Assembly (NCBI GenBank): GCA_026418455.1
Contig: JAOABH010000002.1
Span: 1-64,000 of the forward strand
DNA: 64,000 bases
DNA from: Hydrogenothermaceae bacterium
Lineage (GTDB): Bacteria; Aquificota; Aquificia; Aquificales; Hydrogenothermaceae
Direction: 5' to 3'
Shown piece by piece: positions 37,112 to 47,918 of this stretch (its first letter is position 1; each line of letters opens with the position of its first letter). The position numbers and the translations under genes are program-made. The notes beneath the pieces are model-generated. The model saw only the letters and a program-made list of their open reading frames with translations. It made no database searches and had not been told where the DNA came from.

Positions 37112-38121
37112 TAAAAATAAGAAACTTGCTCCTTCGTTATCCTATAAAATACACATTTTTAGTAATTTTACTAATAACAGCTATACTGTCCAGTATTGTA
37201 ATAATCCTTATAGACATAAAAATATCCACTTCATCTATAAGGAGAGAAGAATTAGAGGAAAGTTTAATAATATCTGATAATATATTCCAACTATCTGAAT
37301 ATCTTTTAAACAAAGGAGATGTTTATAGTTTACAGAAAATTTTAACTACATACTCTGCTCATGCGGATATAGATGAAATTAATATAACAGACAAAGAAAA
37401 GCGAATTATTCTCTCAACAAAAAGGTCAAATATAGGTAATATAGAAAAAATACCAAACTTTGAGGGCTGTAGATATACATCAATTACTAAGATCGATTGT
37501 CATTTTACAATTGAATCTAAAGAAAATTATCATCTTATTATTAGATACGATATATCCGATTATCTTAAAGATTACGGGATAAAAATGATTAAAAAGTATA
37601 TGATTTTTCTTTTTATCTTTGCTCTCACAATTGAAATTATAAATTTGGCTTTCTTTAATTTAATAGGAGAAAAAATAGAAAAGATAGTTAGATATTTAAA
37701 GGAGATTAAATCCGGGACAAAGATAAACCCTCTCCATATCTACGGTCGAAATGAGCTTTCTATAATAGCAGACAGTATAACCGATGCATACAAAAGATTG
37801 TGGGAACTTATAAATTTAGATAGATTAACAAAAATACCAAACAGATTCTATCTGGAAAAAGAATTCTCCAAACATAAAAATCATATTTCCAAAGTAAAAT
37901 TTTTAGCAATAATTGATTTAGATAACTTTAAGGAACTTAACGACTTCTTCGGACACGATTTCGGAGATAGGGTTTTAATGGAATTTGCAAAAAAATTAGA
38001 AAATATATGTGAAGGCTACTCATATATATGTGGCAGATTAGGAGGAGATGAGTTTCTAGTTTTCGGCTGTGAAGAAGATTCTTCAAAAATAGAGAACTAT
38101 TTATGGTTTATCAGCCTATAG
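37108..38121 (+). CDS. Membrane GGDEF protein, C-terminus lost (5' part of a broken GGDEF-EAL gene)
   Basis: The 337-residue protein has membrane helices at about 15-37 and 163-186 with a periplasmic domain between, a HAMP-like stretch, and a diguanylate-cyclase domain starting LDRLTKIPNRFYLEKEF. The metal aspartate IDLDNFKELND and the motif GRLGGDEF (312-316) are intact, but the domain ends about 20 residues later at WFISL, roughly 75 residues short. No RxxD inhibitory site is seen. The next ORF continues in another frame as an EAL domain. It is probably inactive as a cyclase unless a frameshift rejoins the parts. Confidence 0.8.
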   Translation: MIKIRNLLLRYPIKYTFLVILLITAILSSIVIILIDIKISTSSIRREELEESLIISDNIFQLSEYLLNKGDVYSLQKILTTYSAHADIDEINITDKEKRIILSTKRSNIGNIEKIPNFEGCRYTSITKIDCHFTIESKENYHLIIRYDISDYLKDYGIKMIKKYMIFLFIFALTIEIINLAFFNLIGEKIEKIVRYLKEIKSGTKINPLHIYGRNELSIIADSITDAYKRLWELINLDRLTKIPNRFYLEKEFSKHKNHISKVKFLAIIDLDNFKELNDFFGHDFGDRVLMEFAKKLENICEGYSYICGRLGGDEFLVFGCEEDSSKIENYLWFISL

Positions 38122-38783
38122 TAGATTACAGAACGGGACAGATAATATCTTACGAATCTCTTGTCAGATGGAACTCAAGAAGTTTTGGACTTGTATCTCC
38201 GGGAGACTTTATACCTTACCTCGAAACAACCGGAGAAATAATAAAAGTGGGTAAATACATAATTCAAGAAGTTACTGAGGCAATACCTCTTATCAAAAAA
38301 CCTATCCATGTCAATATATCCTCAAAGCAGTTGTTTGAAAAAGATTTTGCAGATTTTGTTAATAATCTGTTAAAAGAAAAAGGTATAAATTCGGATATGT
38401 TGTATATAGAAATAACAGAAACTCAGGATATTCCAAAGGATCCTATTGTTTTTGAAAATCTTTCAAAACTCTCAAACTTCGGAATAAGGACATCTCTTGA
38501 TGACTTTGGAACAGGATACTCTAATCTCTACACTATTAGTCAGATAAAACCAAAGAGTATAAAAATAGATATATTCCTGATAAGAAATATAGATAAAGAT
38601 ACGACATCGTTGAACATAGTAAAAGCTATAAAAAATATGGCAGATGCGGTTGGACTTGAGGTAATTGCAGAAGGTGTTGAAAGTAAACAGATAGCAGATA
38701 TCCTTGACGAGATAGGGATACATATTATGCAAGGCTACTATTTTTCCAAGCCTTTAAAACTTGAAGAGATACTTAAGGGGTGA
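38103..38783 (+). CDS. EAL-domain phosphodiesterase (3' part of a broken GGDEF-EAL gene)
   Basis: The 226-residue ORF begins directly at VYQPIVDYRTGQIISYESLVRW, the first strand of an EAL domain, and runs to the end of the domain. Residues for c-di-GMP hydrolysis appear present: ESLVR (the EAL position), HVNISSKQL, IEITE, LDDFGTGYS, IKIDIF, AEGVES and QGYYFSKP. It overlaps the GGDEF ORF by 19 bases in a different frame and has no ribosome site of its own. It is therefore either translated weakly by coupling or is a relic. ATG 38103 is the only reasonable start. Confidence 0.75.
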   Translation: MVYQPIVDYRTGQIISYESLVRWNSRSFGLVSPGDFIPYLETTGEIIKVGKYIIQEVTEAIPLIKKPIHVNISSKQLFEKDFADFVNNLLKEKGINSDMLYIEITETQDIPKDPIVFENLSKLSNFGIRTSLDDFGTGYSNLYTISQIKPKSIKIDIFLIRNIDKDTTSLNIVKAIKNMADAVGLEVIAEGVESKQIADILDEIGIHIMQGYYFSKPLKLEEILKG

Positions 38784-38788
38784 TTAAG

Positions 38789-41272
38789 ATGTTAAATTTA
38801 ACGGTAGGACAGATAGTGGATAATAATCAACCTGTGGTTGATTATACAGTGAGCATGAGAGAGTGTATAGAGAAGATGATACACTACAATAAAGGATATG
38901 TTGTGATTCTAAAGTCAACAATTCCTGTAGGGATTTTGACAGAGAGGGATATTCTTAACCTCATTGGTAAAGACATAGATATGGAGAAAAGTTGCCTTGA
39001 ATACGCAACGAAGAACATAGTATCTATTCCTCCGGATAGAAATATATACTTCGCTATTAATATAATGCTTGATAATAATATCAGAAGGGTGGTTGTAGCT
39101 GACAAAAGTGGAAACTTTATTGGATCTTTGACATTAAAAGAAATACTGTTCTATCTGGAAGAGGATCACTTCAAGAAGAATATAAAACTTAAAGACATTT
39201 TACCAAAGAGAAGTCCTATAACAATCTTTCCGGATACAACCTTAGGTGATGCTGTAGAGATTATGAATAATTACAATATTGGTTCTTTACCTGTGGTAGA
39301 TAAAAACAGTTATAAACCTGTCGGTATCATAACAGAAAGAGATATCCTGAATTTAGCACTGAACTATAATCCATCTGAACCAGTCAAAAAATTTATGACT
39401 TCAAACCTGATAACGGTAGAAGATAGTATATCTGTTTATGAAGCTATAAAAATAATGGAGGAGAATAAAATAAGCAGACTGGTAATTGTAAAAGATTCAG
39501 CTATTGTTGGTATAATAAACTACAGAGATATTGTGAAATTATTGGAAGAGAACCACAAGAGTATCTTAGAAAAAAAGTTAAAACATGCAAAAGAACTTTT
39601 AGACTTACTTCCCGAGATGATGATAGAAATAGCAGATGATATAGACCAGCAGATTATAATGTGGGCTAACAAGGTAGCAAAGAGTGAGTTTGGAAACATA
39701 GTAGGGACCTCTATCTATACAATAGTACCAAAAGATTACTGGTTAGTAATATACTCAAAGCTACTACACGATAAAGTGGTAGAAAAGTATAAATTTGAAA
39801 ACAACGGAAAGACATATCAGATATCCGCAACGTATCTTCTCCTTAACAACGAGCTGGGAAAGGGTAGAATAAAAGCACTTATAACTAATATAACCAAAGA
39901 AGAAGACAATCTAAAACATATAGACAAAGAGCTTAGGACATACAAAAAGATAATAAATCACGCTGAAGATCTAATAATAATATACGAGGCAAATACAGGA
40001 AAGATAAAACTATACAACGATGCAGTTTTGAAAAAGTTAGGTTATACTTCGGATGAAATGGAAGATATGACCATATTCGATATAGTTGAAGAGGATAAAA
40101 ACGTTATTCAGGAAAATATAGAGAAGATTTTAAGGAAAAATATTGTAGTAAAAGGCAGAAGATTCTATAGGGAAGTCTATGGAGAAAAACTTCCTGTAGA
40201 GATCGTAGCAACAAGAGTTGATTTTAACTCTGTTCCTCATATTCTCATAGTTGCCAGGGATTTATCAGAAGAGATAAAACTGGAAGAAGAGATAAGAAGA
40301 AAAAATTTCCAGATGCAAAAAACAACAGAGTTTATAATAAACCTTAACAAGGCAACATCTGAAGAAGAAGCTTACAATATACTATCTTATATGCTTATAA
40401 ATGTCATTGGAGTAGATAGTTTAGTTGTGTATAAGATCAATCCATCATTAAACAGAGTTGTTGAAACTCTATACTTTGGTGAAAAGATAGAAAATTATAA
40501 GGAATGTCTAAACGGCGAGCTAAATCAATGTAAGGTTATAATCACAAACCAACCTTTTTTGGTAGAGAACCTCCGATCTTATAAATGTAGTAAATTTCAG
40601 GGGAATTACGGTTCTCATTTCTGTATAAATATCGTTTCTACAGGAAAAGTTATAGCTGTAGTAAGTATGGTATCTAAAGAAGAAAATTTCTTTACGGAAG
40701 AGAGAAAGAGATTTATAGAAAACATGATAAATGCATTTTCTCCTTTCGTATCCAATTTAAGATTAATTGAGCTAAACCGTGAACTGTCCATAAGAGATAG
40801 TTTAACCGGCTTATACAACAGAAGATTTATATACGAATATTGGGATAAGAAAGCTTCAGAATCTATGAGAAAACAAGAAAAAATAGGTGTTTTACTTATA
40901 GATGCAGATAACTTTAAGAAGATAAATGACATATACGGACATGAAATTGGAGATTTGGCACTGAAAGCGTTAGCTGAGGCAATAAAAAATTCTGTAAGAG
41001 ATATGGATATAGTAGGTGGATGGGGAGGAGAAGAGTTTGTAGTAATTTTACCATCAGTAAAAGATGATAGTGGTATAATAGCTGAGAGAATAAGAGAAAA
41101 TGTAAATAGAAAGGTTGTTTATAGTAAAGATGGAAAACCTGTAAACTTATCTGTAAGTATAGGAGGAGCTACGTATCCGGATGATGGAGAAGATTTAGAT
41201 AAGATTATATCTATAGCTGACGAAAAGTTATATATGGCAAAGAGAGAAGGCAAAAATAAAGTTATAATTTAA
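38789..41272 (+). CDS. 4xCBS-PAS-GAF-GGDEF diguanylate cyclase
   Basis: The ~827-residue protein has four CBS repeats in two Bateman pairs (about 1-260, e.g. [14 protein letters not shown] and [11 protein letters not shown]), one or two PAS domains (about 265-490; [21 protein letters not shown]), a GAF-like domain with cysteines (about 515-660), and a C-terminal GGDEF domain ([16 protein letters not shown]; motif GGWGGEEF). An RDMD inhibitory site lies five residues before the GGEEF. It should make c-di-GMP in response to adenine nucleotides and a redox or small-molecule cue; it is soluble. GTG 38780 is possible, but ATG 38789 fits the ribosome site better. Confidence 0.87.
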   Translation: MLNLTVGQIVDNNQPVVDYTVSMRECIEKMIHYNKGYVVILKSTIPVGILTERDILNLIGKDIDMEKSCLEYATKNIVSIPPDRNIYFAINIMLDNNIRRVVVADKSGNFIGSLTLKEILFYLEEDHFKKNIKLKDILPKRSPITIFPDTTLGDAVEIMNNYNIGSLPVVDKNSYKPVGIITERDILNLALNYNPSEPVKKFMTSNLITVEDSISVYEAIKIMEENKISRLVIVKDSAIVGIINYRDIVKLLEENHKSILEKKLKHAKELLDLLPEMMIEIADDIDQQIIMWANKVAKSEFGNIVGTSIYTIVPKDYWLVIYSKLLHDKVVEKYKFENNGKTYQISATYLLLNNELGKGRIKALITNITKEEDNLKHIDKELRTYKKIINHAEDLIIIYEANTGKIKLYNDAVLKKLGYTSDEMEDMTIFDIVEEDKNVIQENIEKILRKNIVVKGRRFYREVYGEKLPVEIVATRVDFNSVPHILIVARDLSEEIKLEEEIRRKNFQMQKTTEFIINLNKATSEEEAYNILSYMLINVIGVDSLVVYKINPSLNRVVETLYFGEKIENYKECLNGELNQCKVIITNQPFLVENLRSYKCSKFQGNYGSHFCINIVSTGKVIAVVSMVSKEENFFTEERKRFIENMINAFSPFVSNLRLIELNRELSIRDSLTGLYNRRFIYEYWDKKASESMRKQEKIGVLLIDADNFKKINDIYGHEIGDLALKALAEAIKNSVRDMDIVGGWGGEEFVVILPSVKDDSGIIAERIRENVNRKVVYSKDGKPVNLSVSIGGATYPDDGEDLDKIISIADEKLYMAKREGKNKVII

Positions 41273-41288
41273 TAGGGAGGTAAAGGCT

Positions 41289-42794
41289 ATGTTTTGGAAG
41301 AAAAACAACAGTGAGGCAGATTACTATCAACAGCCAGCTGTACAACAGCAGTCACAGATCAATGATCTGGAGGTAGAGAATCTAAAAAGAGAGTTAATGG
41401 AGGAGAAGGAGAAAACACACATCTACAAACAGATAATTGAAAATCTTAGAATGGAAGGTGTTTTTCTTGCTGATAATCAGTTTAAACCCGGCAAAGAGGG
41501 TAACAATATTGTCTATGTTAACAGAAGAGGTAAAGAGATCATAGATAATGCATCTTCTGAGATAAAGAGAACCTTCGGATACGATATAAACGGGTCAAAT
41601 ATAGAGGGAAGGTCAATACATACATTTCACAAAGACCCTGACAGGATAAAGCAGTTACTTAAAGATACAAAACCCGGAGAGATAAAGAAAAATGCAGATA
41701 TTCCAGTGGGAAATATAGTTATAGAGTCAAACAGGTCAGCAATAACAGATCTTAACGGTAATGTGAAGTATTATCTCACAACATGGATAGATGCAACCTG
41801 GAACAGATTTGTAGATAATCTTGTGTTTGAATCAATAGAGGAACTTGCAGTAAGTTACTATGAAACAGCAAAATCATTCTCTATATCTGACCTTCTCAGG
41901 GAATACATAGAAAGAGAGCTTTACGAATTGGTTAAAAATCTCCAAAGTAATGTTAGTGATCTTGAAAATGTTAAGATATCAACTGAAAGCACAAAAACGA
42001 AGATAAAAGATATAGAGAATATCCTTCAACTCATACTAAGTATATCAGATCAGACAAATCTTCTCTCTCTAAATGCAGCAATAGAGGCAGCAAGAGCCGG
42101 AGAGATGGGAAGAGGTTTTGCTGTTGTTGCAGATGAGATAAGAAAACTTGCGGAGAGAACAGCGGAAAGCACAAACCAGGTAAGAACTGTTATAGATAAA
42201 GTGGTCAACGATGTGTCTCAAACTACAAACGGTATAGATAGATTTTACAGTGAGATAATATCTACTTCAAACAGTTTTCAGACCATATTCAACAATATAT
42301 CATCAATTTTATTAACAAATACTGAAGCTGCAAGATCAACACTTAACAACATAAAAACGGCGATGGAGATAACCTTTAAAGCAGGAGATATTTCAAACGA
42401 TACAGCCATAAAAGATTATGTCTTTGTAGCGAGAAGATTGATAGATCATGCAAACTTTATAATAAAGTTTGTTGAGAAGTTGAATCAAAAGGATTATACA
42501 GCCATGGCAGACCATACCCAATGTGATTTAGGTAAGTGGTATTACTCTGTAGGTGGAGATGCTATGAAAAAGTATGGTGATGAATGTTATCTGGCATACA
42601 AAGAGTTAGAACAGGAACATATAAGATTTCACTCTACTGCAAACAGTATATTGGAAGATGTGAGAAAAGGTAATTCTGCGAACCTGATAAAAGAAACTTT
42701 AGAGTTTATTAAGTCCTCATCATCTACTATAAATGATATTCAGAAGATGCTTGAATGTATAAAAAAGAACAGACACTTAGTAAAAGGAGGATAA
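41289..42794 (+). CDS. Cytosolic PAS chemoreceptor with CZB zinc-binding domain
   Basis: The 501-residue protein lacks membrane segments. It starts with a coiled coil (about 18-55), a PAS-like sensor (about 56-175, ending [12 protein letters not shown]), a short receptor signalling domain whose tip reads [20 protein letters not shown], and a C-terminal CZB domain. The zinc ligands are visible in [19 protein letters not shown] and [12 protein letters not shown] domains sense zinc or oxidants such as hypochlorous acid. It opens the chemotaxis part of the cluster and has an excellent agggaggt site. Confidence 0.88.
   Translation: MFWKKNNSEADYYQQPAVQQQSQINDLEVENLKRELMEEKEKTHIYKQIIENLRMEGVFLADNQFKPGKEGNNIVYVNRRGKEIIDNASSEIKRTFGYDINGSNIEGRSIHTFHKDPDRIKQLLKDTKPGEIKKNADIPVGNIVIESNRSAITDLNGNVKYYLTTWIDATWNRFVDNLVFESIEELAVSYYETAKSFSISDLLREYIERELYELVKNLQSNVSDLENVKISTESTKTKIKDIENILQLILSISDQTNLLSLNAAIEAARAGEMGRGFAVVADEIRKLAERTAESTNQVRTVIDKVVNDVSQTTNGIDRFYSEIISTSNSFQTIFNNISSILLTNTEAARSTLNNIKTAMEITFKAGDISNDTAIKDYVFVARRLIDHANFIIKFVEKLNQKDYTAMADHTQCDLGKWYYSVGGDAMKKYGDECYLAYKELEQEHIRFHSTANSILEDVRKGNSANLIKETLEFIKSSSSTINDIQKMLECIKKNRHLVKGG
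42070..42130. repeat. 61-bp perfect repeat in receptor tip, copy 1
   Basis: The bases encoding the receptor tip here are identical over 61 positions to 50965-51025 in the haem-type receptor 8.9 kb downstream. Flanking codons differ at once on both sides. Identity at all third positions is more than protein conservation requires. Confidence 0.85.
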
Positions 42795-42795
42795 C

Positions 42796-43317
42796 ATGGC
42801 AAGGTTTAGACCAGAGCCAAAAAATGTAGAAAAAGTAGTCTCATCTGACAAGTTTCTCGTTTCAAAGACAGATACAAAAGGTATAATCACCTATGTAAAT
42901 CCAGTTTTCGTAGAGATATCCGGCTACACGGAAGATGAGCTTGTCGGTGCAAACCACAATATAATAAGACACCCGGATATGCCAAGAACAGTTTTTAGAA
43001 TTCTTTGGCAGACAATTCAGCAGGGTGAAGAGGTTTTTGCTTTTGTAAAAAATCTATCAAAAGATGGTAGCTTTTACTGGGTGTTTGCCCATGTCACTCC
43101 AACCTTTGACACTACAGGGAAGATAGTAGGCTATCAGTCTGACAGAAGACCTGTGAGAAAGAGAGAAGTTTTATCCACAGTGATAGAGCCCCTATATGCG
43201 AAACTAAGGGAGATAGAAAGTAGTCAGGGTATAGATACAGCTGTAAATTACTTAAACAGTCTGTTAAAAGAGAAAGAGATGACAGAATACAATCAATTTA
43301 TACTAAGTTTGTATTAA
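42796..43317 (+). CDS. Aer-like stand-alone PAS protein
   Basis: The 173-residue protein is a single PAS domain with the Aer-type flavin-binding pattern: [40 protein letters not shown], then [17 protein letters not shown] and [13 protein letters not shown]. In E. coli Aer this domain binds FAD and is fused to a receptor. Here it ends in a short helix and the receptor part is the next gene, 11 bases away. It probably senses redox state or oxygen and signals to the neighbouring receptor in trans. FAD binding is inferred. Confidence 0.85.
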   Translation: MARFRPEPKNVEKVVSSDKFLVSKTDTKGIITYVNPVFVEISGYTEDELVGANHNIIRHPDMPRTVFRILWQTIQQGEEVFAFVKNLSKDGSFYWVFAHVTPTFDTTGKIVGYQSDRRPVRKREVLSTVIEPLYAKLREIESSQGIDTAVNYLNSLLKEKEMTEYNQFILSLY

Positions 43318-43328
43318 GGAGGCAGAAG

Positions 43329-44792
43329 ATGAGAACTTCGAGTTTAACAAAGATACAGTATGCAAATATGCTATCCATAGGTATATTTTCTGTTGCGCTG
43401 GTTGTAGAGGTATACAAACATGGATTTGATTTTATCCGGATTTTAAACATTATCAACTTTTTAACGGCGTGGTATATTTTCATAAATATAAGAAAAGTCC
43501 AAGGTTTTATAAAGAGAGCCTCCCATGTAATCAAAGAAGCTGAAAGGGGCAACCTTGAAAACAGACTTGTTAGAGAGAGAGAAGGTGGGGAGCTTTTACA
43601 ACTTGCTTATGATATTAACTACTTGCTTGATCAGGTGGAAGTTTTTATGAGAGAGATAAAATCACCTATAGAGAAGGCTTCTCAGAGGAAGTACTGGAGA
43701 AAAGTGATAAGTGATGGTTTTACTGGTGTATTTAGGAATTTAGCGGAAGCGCTAAAATCACCTTTATCAGCCATAGAAAATAATGATAGATTTATAGAAA
43801 AAACATTACTCAATGAGCAGTTAGGTAAGTTGGGTGGGGGTATATCGGCAAACTTACTTATTATTAATCAAGACTTAAATAAAGTGGTAAAAGATATAGA
43901 AGAGATAAAGAAAGACAGCCAAAAAACTTCACAGATATCAAAGGAAGGTATAAAACAGGTTGACAGTATTGTTAAGGACCTTCAAGGTGTTATAGATATG
44001 ATTAACCAATCAAATAAAGTTATAGTGGCGTTAGCAGAAAAAACCACAAACATAACAGAGATAGTCAATCTCATAAAAGATATAGCGGATCAGACAAACT
44101 TACTGGCTTTAAATGCAGCAATAGAAGCTGCAAGAGCCGGAGAGATGGGAAGGGGTTTTGCGGTTGTTGCAGATGAAGTGAGGAAACTGGCTGAGAGAAC
44201 TCAGAAGGCTACAGAAGAAGTATCTAAGGTAATAGGAGAACTTCAAGATCAATCAAGAGAGACAGCCAGAGAGTCAGAAAAGATGGTTAATACGGCACAG
44301 TCAGCAACAAAAGAGATAGAAAAATTTAGAAACATCATCTCAGAATTTGAGAAATCTGCAGACTCAACTGCACAACTAGCAACAGTTATATCAGATGAAG
44401 CTTTCCTATCGGCAAGGAAACTTGACCATATAATCTTTAAAAACAAGGTCTATTCTTCTGTAATTAATGAAAATGTAGAAGAAGAGTTTAAAGATCATAC
44501 ACAGTGTGCCTTTGGAAAGTGGTATTACTCTGATCTATCTAAGAAGTTCCAAACAGTCCCTTCGTTTAAACGTATAGAAGAGCCCCACAGACAGTTCCAT
44601 GAAGTCTTACTTGATGTCGTTAAGCTTGTTCAAAGTGGAGAAGATTTACTTAAACATAAGGAGTTTGTTGTTGAGAAATTATCAAAAGCGGAAGATATAT
44701 CTCAAAATCTGTTTAAGATTTTAGATTCAATAATCGTTGAGGAACTGGAAAGTCAGAAAGATTTAAATAAGGAGGGAATAAGCCATGCATGA
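43329..44792 (+). CDS. Membrane-tethered chemoreceptor with CZB domain (Aer partner)
   Basis: The 487-residue protein has a short hydrophobic hairpin at residues about 13-57 with almost no periplasmic part, a HAMP-like linker, the signalling tip [21 protein letters not shown], and a C-terminal CZB domain ([36 protein letters not shown]). The membrane hairpin without sensor domain resembles the middle of Aer, so it likely receives the redox signal from the PAS protein upstream. Potential methylation helices are present, though no CheR or CheB lies nearby. It overlaps the next gene by eight bases. Confidence 0.87.
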   Translation: MRTSSLTKIQYANMLSIGIFSVALVVEVYKHGFDFIRILNIINFLTAWYIFINIRKVQGFIKRASHVIKEAERGNLENRLVREREGGELLQLAYDINYLLDQVEVFMREIKSPIEKASQRKYWRKVISDGFTGVFRNLAEALKSPLSAIENNDRFIEKTLLNEQLGKLGGGISANLLIINQDLNKVVKDIEEIKKDSQKTSQISKEGIKQVDSIVKDLQGVIDMINQSNKVIVALAEKTTNITEIVNLIKDIADQTNLLALNAAIEAARAGEMGRGFAVVADEVRKLAERTQKATEEVSKVIGELQDQSRETARESEKMVNTAQSATKEIEKFRNIISEFEKSADSTAQLATVISDEAFLSARKLDHIIFKNKVYSSVINENVEEEFKDHTQCAFGKWYYSDLSKKFQTVPSFKRIEEPHRQFHEVLLDVVKLVQSGEDLLKHKEFVVEKLSKAEDISQNLFKILDSIIVEELESQKDLNKEGISHA

Positions 44793-45030
44793 AGAGTTTA
44801 ACCAACTTAATCAACTTATAGAGCAGATAAGAAAGATAGCAAAACAGAGTAATTTACTGGCTTTAAATGCAGCAATAGAGGCTGCAAGGGTAGGGGAGGT
44901 TGGAAAGGGATTCTCTGTAGTTGCAAGTGAGTTTAGAAAACTTGCCGATAACACAAATAAGATAGCCTTTGAGATAGAATCAGCTGTGGATAAGCTAAAG
45001 GAGAAGTTAGAGAACTGTAAGGAGGGGTAA
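44785..45030 (+). CDS. Stand-alone 81-residue chemoreceptor tip
   Basis: The whole protein is little more than the receptor hairpin that contacts CheA and Che[21 protein letters not shown] (about 15-34), [23 protein letters not shown], then a short coiled coil. There is no sensor, membrane segment, HAMP or methylation helix. It is open, has its own ggaggg ribosome site and overlaps the preceding receptor gene, so it appears functional and not a relic. It may bind CheA/CheW as a competitor or structural spacer in the array. Confidence 0.8.
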   Translation: MHEEFNQLNQLIEQIRKIAKQSNLLALNAAIEAARVGEVGKGFSVVASEFRKLADNTNKIAFEIESAVDKLKEKLENCKEG

Positions 45031-45032
45031 TG

Positions 45033-45977
45033 ATGCAAGATTATGGACTTCCGGAGATACTGAAAACCGGCCAGAACGAACTCGAGATAATAGATTTTAG
45101 ATTATACGAAGACAGAGAAGAGGGTATCTACGAGTGGATACTTGGGGTCAATGTTGCCAAGGTGAGAGAAGTTTTGAGAATGCCTACCTTGACGAGGGTC
45201 CCAAATATGCCAAAAGAGATAGAAGGTATGGCAGAGATAAGGGGAGAACTCATACCAGTTATAAGTCTTGCAAAATGGATGGGAGTTCCTGAACCCATAG
45301 AAAGGAAGAGATATCTTCTCTTTATGGAGTTTTTAAGGGAGAAAGTAGGAGTCATTATCCACAGAGCTAACAGAATAAGAAGGATATCCTGGCAGGATAT
45401 AAAAAAAGCTCCGGATGTTTTAAATAGTAGATTAAACGGAAGGATTACAGGAGTTGTAGATGTAGAAGATGGATTGTTACTTGTCCTTGACTTTGAAGGA
45501 ATACTCAACGATATGAATCTTCTTCAGGTCTTTAATCTACCTACACAACAAGAAAAGAGAGAAGCAAGGGAAAAACTCAGGATATTAGTTGCAGAAGATT
45601 CAGCAGTTGCAAGGAAGATAATAAAAGATATTTTGGAATCCGCAGGACACGAAGTTATCTCGACAGAAAGTGGAAAACAGGCTTGGGAAAAGTTAAATCA
45701 GATGTTCCAAGAGGCAAGTGGTTATGGAAAAAATATAAGGGATTACATAGATCTGGTATTAACAGACATAGAGATGCCGGAGATGGACGGACTTACTCTT
45801 ACAAAACTGATAAAGGAAACTCCGGGATTTCTTAACTTACCTGTAATCGTAAATACAACCTTGTCAGATGAAGCAAATCAACAGAAAGCAAAGACAGTAG
45901 GTGCAGATGACTATCTTGTTAAATTTGATGCAAAACATCTACTTGAACTTGTAGAGAAGTATGGAGGTGGGCAATGA
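45033..45977 (+). CDS. cheV: CheV-type coupling protein (CheW-receiver fusion)
   Basis: The 314-residue protein joins a CheW-like domain (about 10-165; ILGVNVAKVREVLRMP, VPNMPKEIEGMAEIRGELIPVISL) to a receiver domain (about 185-310; VAEDSAVARKII, phospho-acceptor in LVLTDIEMPEMDG, NTTLSDE, VKFDAK). CheV couples receptors to CheA and dampens signalling when phosphorylated, giving adaptation. ATG 45030 and 45033 are both possible; 45033 has the better spacing from ggagg. It overlaps cheA by ATGA. Confidence 0.92.
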   Translation: MQDYGLPEILKTGQNELEIIDFRLYEDREEGIYEWILGVNVAKVREVLRMPTLTRVPNMPKEIEGMAEIRGELIPVISLAKWMGVPEPIERKRYLLFMEFLREKVGVIIHRANRIRRISWQDIKKAPDVLNSRLNGRITGVVDVEDGLLLVLDFEGILNDMNLLQVFNLPTQQEKREAREKLRILVAEDSAVARKIIKDILESAGHEVISTESGKQAWEKLNQMFQEASGYGKNIRDYIDLVLTDIEMPEMDGLTLTKLIKETPGFLNLPVIVNTTLSDEANQQKAKTVGADDYLVKFDAKHLLELVEKYGGGQ

Positions 45978-47911
45978 TACCTGATGAACTTAGAGAGATC
46001 TTCGAAGAGTTTATAGTAGAAGCAAATGAACATCTTGAAAGTTTAGAAGCGAAACTGTTGGAACTTGAGAAGGATCCAGAAAATCAAGATCTAATAAATG
46101 CTGCATTTAGAAGTATGCATACACTAAAAGGTGGAGCTGGTTTTTTAGGGTTAACGGCTATAGTAGAAACAGCCCATAAGGCAGAGGATCTACTTGGTAA
46201 GATAAAAGAGGGAAAGTTAAAGTTTAGTCATGAGATATCTGAAGCATTACTTAAAACAGTTGACTTTATCAAAGAAGCTATAAGATTCTATGAAGATGGA
46301 GAATCCGTAGAGGCACCAAAAGATCTTATAAATCACCTACTAAAACTTCAAAATGAACAACCTATTGAAGAAACTGAAAATGGCGATATAACCCTTGATA
46401 ATCTACTTGATAAATACGGACTATCAAATCTAAAAGGAAAACCCATTGAAGATATCTTAGAGGAACTTGTATTACTTCCTCCAAACAAAAGACCACAGGA
46501 GATAGTAGATTTTATAGATAAGATGATATCCTCACCTCAACCTGCTCCTGCTGATTTAGTCCAAAAACTTGAGGAAGAAACGGCTCAACAGATGCTTCAG
46601 ATAGTAGAGGAAGAGATAGTAGAAAGAAGCTTAAAAGAAGAACCACAGGAAGAGGAAGATATCAAACCTAAACAAAAAGAAGAGACAGCTAAACCGGCAG
46701 AACCTCAGAAAAAAGATGTAAAAAGAGAGGAAGAAGAGAGGGTTTTAAGGATAGATGTCCAAAAGATAGAAAATCTTATGAACTTAGTAGGAGAACTTGT
46801 CCTTGACAGAAACAGGCTTATAAGAACAGTAAATGAGATGGTTCAAAATACAGCACCAAACAAATACACAGAAGAGATAGAGTCTATAGCATCTTCCATA
46901 GATAAGATAGTAGGAGATCTTCAACTTGCGGTTATGAAAACCAGAATGCAACCTGTTAAAAGACTATTCCAAAAATTCAGCAGAGTTGTAAGAGATCTCT
47001 CGAAGGTAGTAGGAAAAGAAGTGGAGCTTATTATACAAGGTGAAGATACAGAAATGGATAAGTCCATATTAGAAAAACTTGAGGAGCCACTGGTTCATCT
47101 TGTTAGAAACTCCCTTGACCACGGACTTGAAACTCCGGAAGAGAGAAAAGTATTAGGTAAACCTCCAGTAGGAAAACTTATATTGAGAGCTTACTATCAG
47201 GGAGATAGAGTTTATCTGGAAGTAGAAGATGACGGAAGAGGTATAGACCCTGCAAAAGTTGCCCAGAAAGCCCTTGAAAAAGGACTTGTTACAAAGGAAC
47301 AACTGGAGAAAATGACAGAGAAAGATATACTAAGATTAGTATTTATACCAGGATTTTCCACAAAAGAACAGGTATCGGAGATATCAGGAAGAGGGGTAGG
47401 TATGGATGCCGTTATGAACACAGTCCTTAACTTCAGAGGAACCATAGATATATGGAGTGAAAAAGGAAAAGGAACAAAGATATCAATGGCATTCCCGCTT
47501 ACAGTTGGAATAATAAGGTCTTTACTTGTCTCTGTAAGTGGAAGGAGATTTGCCATACCTATATTCCTCGTTACAGAGATAATACCTGCAGAAACAGCTG
47601 AAGTAAAATCTCTATCAGGGAAAAATGTTTTAATACTAAGAAACCATGCTCTTCCTCTTATCAATATATACGAGATGCTTCATATACCACCTTCAAATAC
47701 CGGTTATATTATAGTATGTCTTATAGGAAACCAAAGGATAGCCTTCACTGTTGAGGATCTTTTCGGAGATGAGGAGATTGTTGTCAAACCTCTGGGTAAA
47801 ATATTCGGAGATTTACACGGCATATCCGGAGCCACAATAACCGGAGATGGGAAAATAGTCCTTATATTGGATATAGTGGAACTTTTAAAGAATAGGAATT
47901 TCAGAGTGTAA
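45974..47911 (+). CDS. cheA: Chemotaxis histidine kinase CheA
   Basis: The 645-residue protein shows the P1 phosphotransfer domain with MHTLKGGAGFLG (phospho-histidine near H49), a linker with a small helical segment (about 128-190) in place of a typical P2, the P3 dimer helices (IENLMNLVGELVLDRNRL), the P4 kinase domain (LVRNSLDHGLE, VEDDGRGIDP, GFSTKEQVSEISGRGVGMD) and the P5 CheW-like domain. It phosphorylates CheY and CheV. The weak P2 may lower CheY recruitment. All kinase motifs are intact. Confidence 0.96.
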   Translation: MIPDELREIFEEFIVEANEHLESLEAKLLELEKDPENQDLINAAFRSMHTLKGGAGFLGLTAIVETAHKAEDLLGKIKEGKLKFSHEISEALLKTVDFIKEAIRFYEDGESVEAPKDLINHLLKLQNEQPIEETENGDITLDNLLDKYGLSNLKGKPIEDILEELVLLPPNKRPQEIVDFIDKMISSPQPAPADLVQKLEEETAQQMLQIVEEEIVERSLKEEPQEEEDIKPKQKEETAKPAEPQKKDVKREEEERVLRIDVQKIENLMNLVGELVLDRNRLIRTVNEMVQNTAPNKYTEEIESIASSIDKIVGDLQLAVMKTRMQPVKRLFQKFSRVVRDLSKVVGKEVELIIQGEDTEMDKSILEKLEEPLVHLVRNSLDHGLETPEERKVLGKPPVGKLILRAYYQGDRVYLEVEDDGRGIDPAKVAQKALEKGLVTKEQLEKMTEKDILRLVFIPGFSTKEQVSEISGRGVGMDAVMNTVLNFRGTIDIWSEKGKGTKISMAFPLTVGIIRSLLVSVSGRRFAIPIFLVTEIIPAETAEVKSLSGKNVLILRNHALPLINIYEMLHIPPSNTGYIIVCLIGNQRIAFTVEDLFGDEEIVVKPLGKIFGDLHGISGATITGDGKIVLILDIVELLKNRNFRV

Positions 47912-47918
47912 GGGGGAT

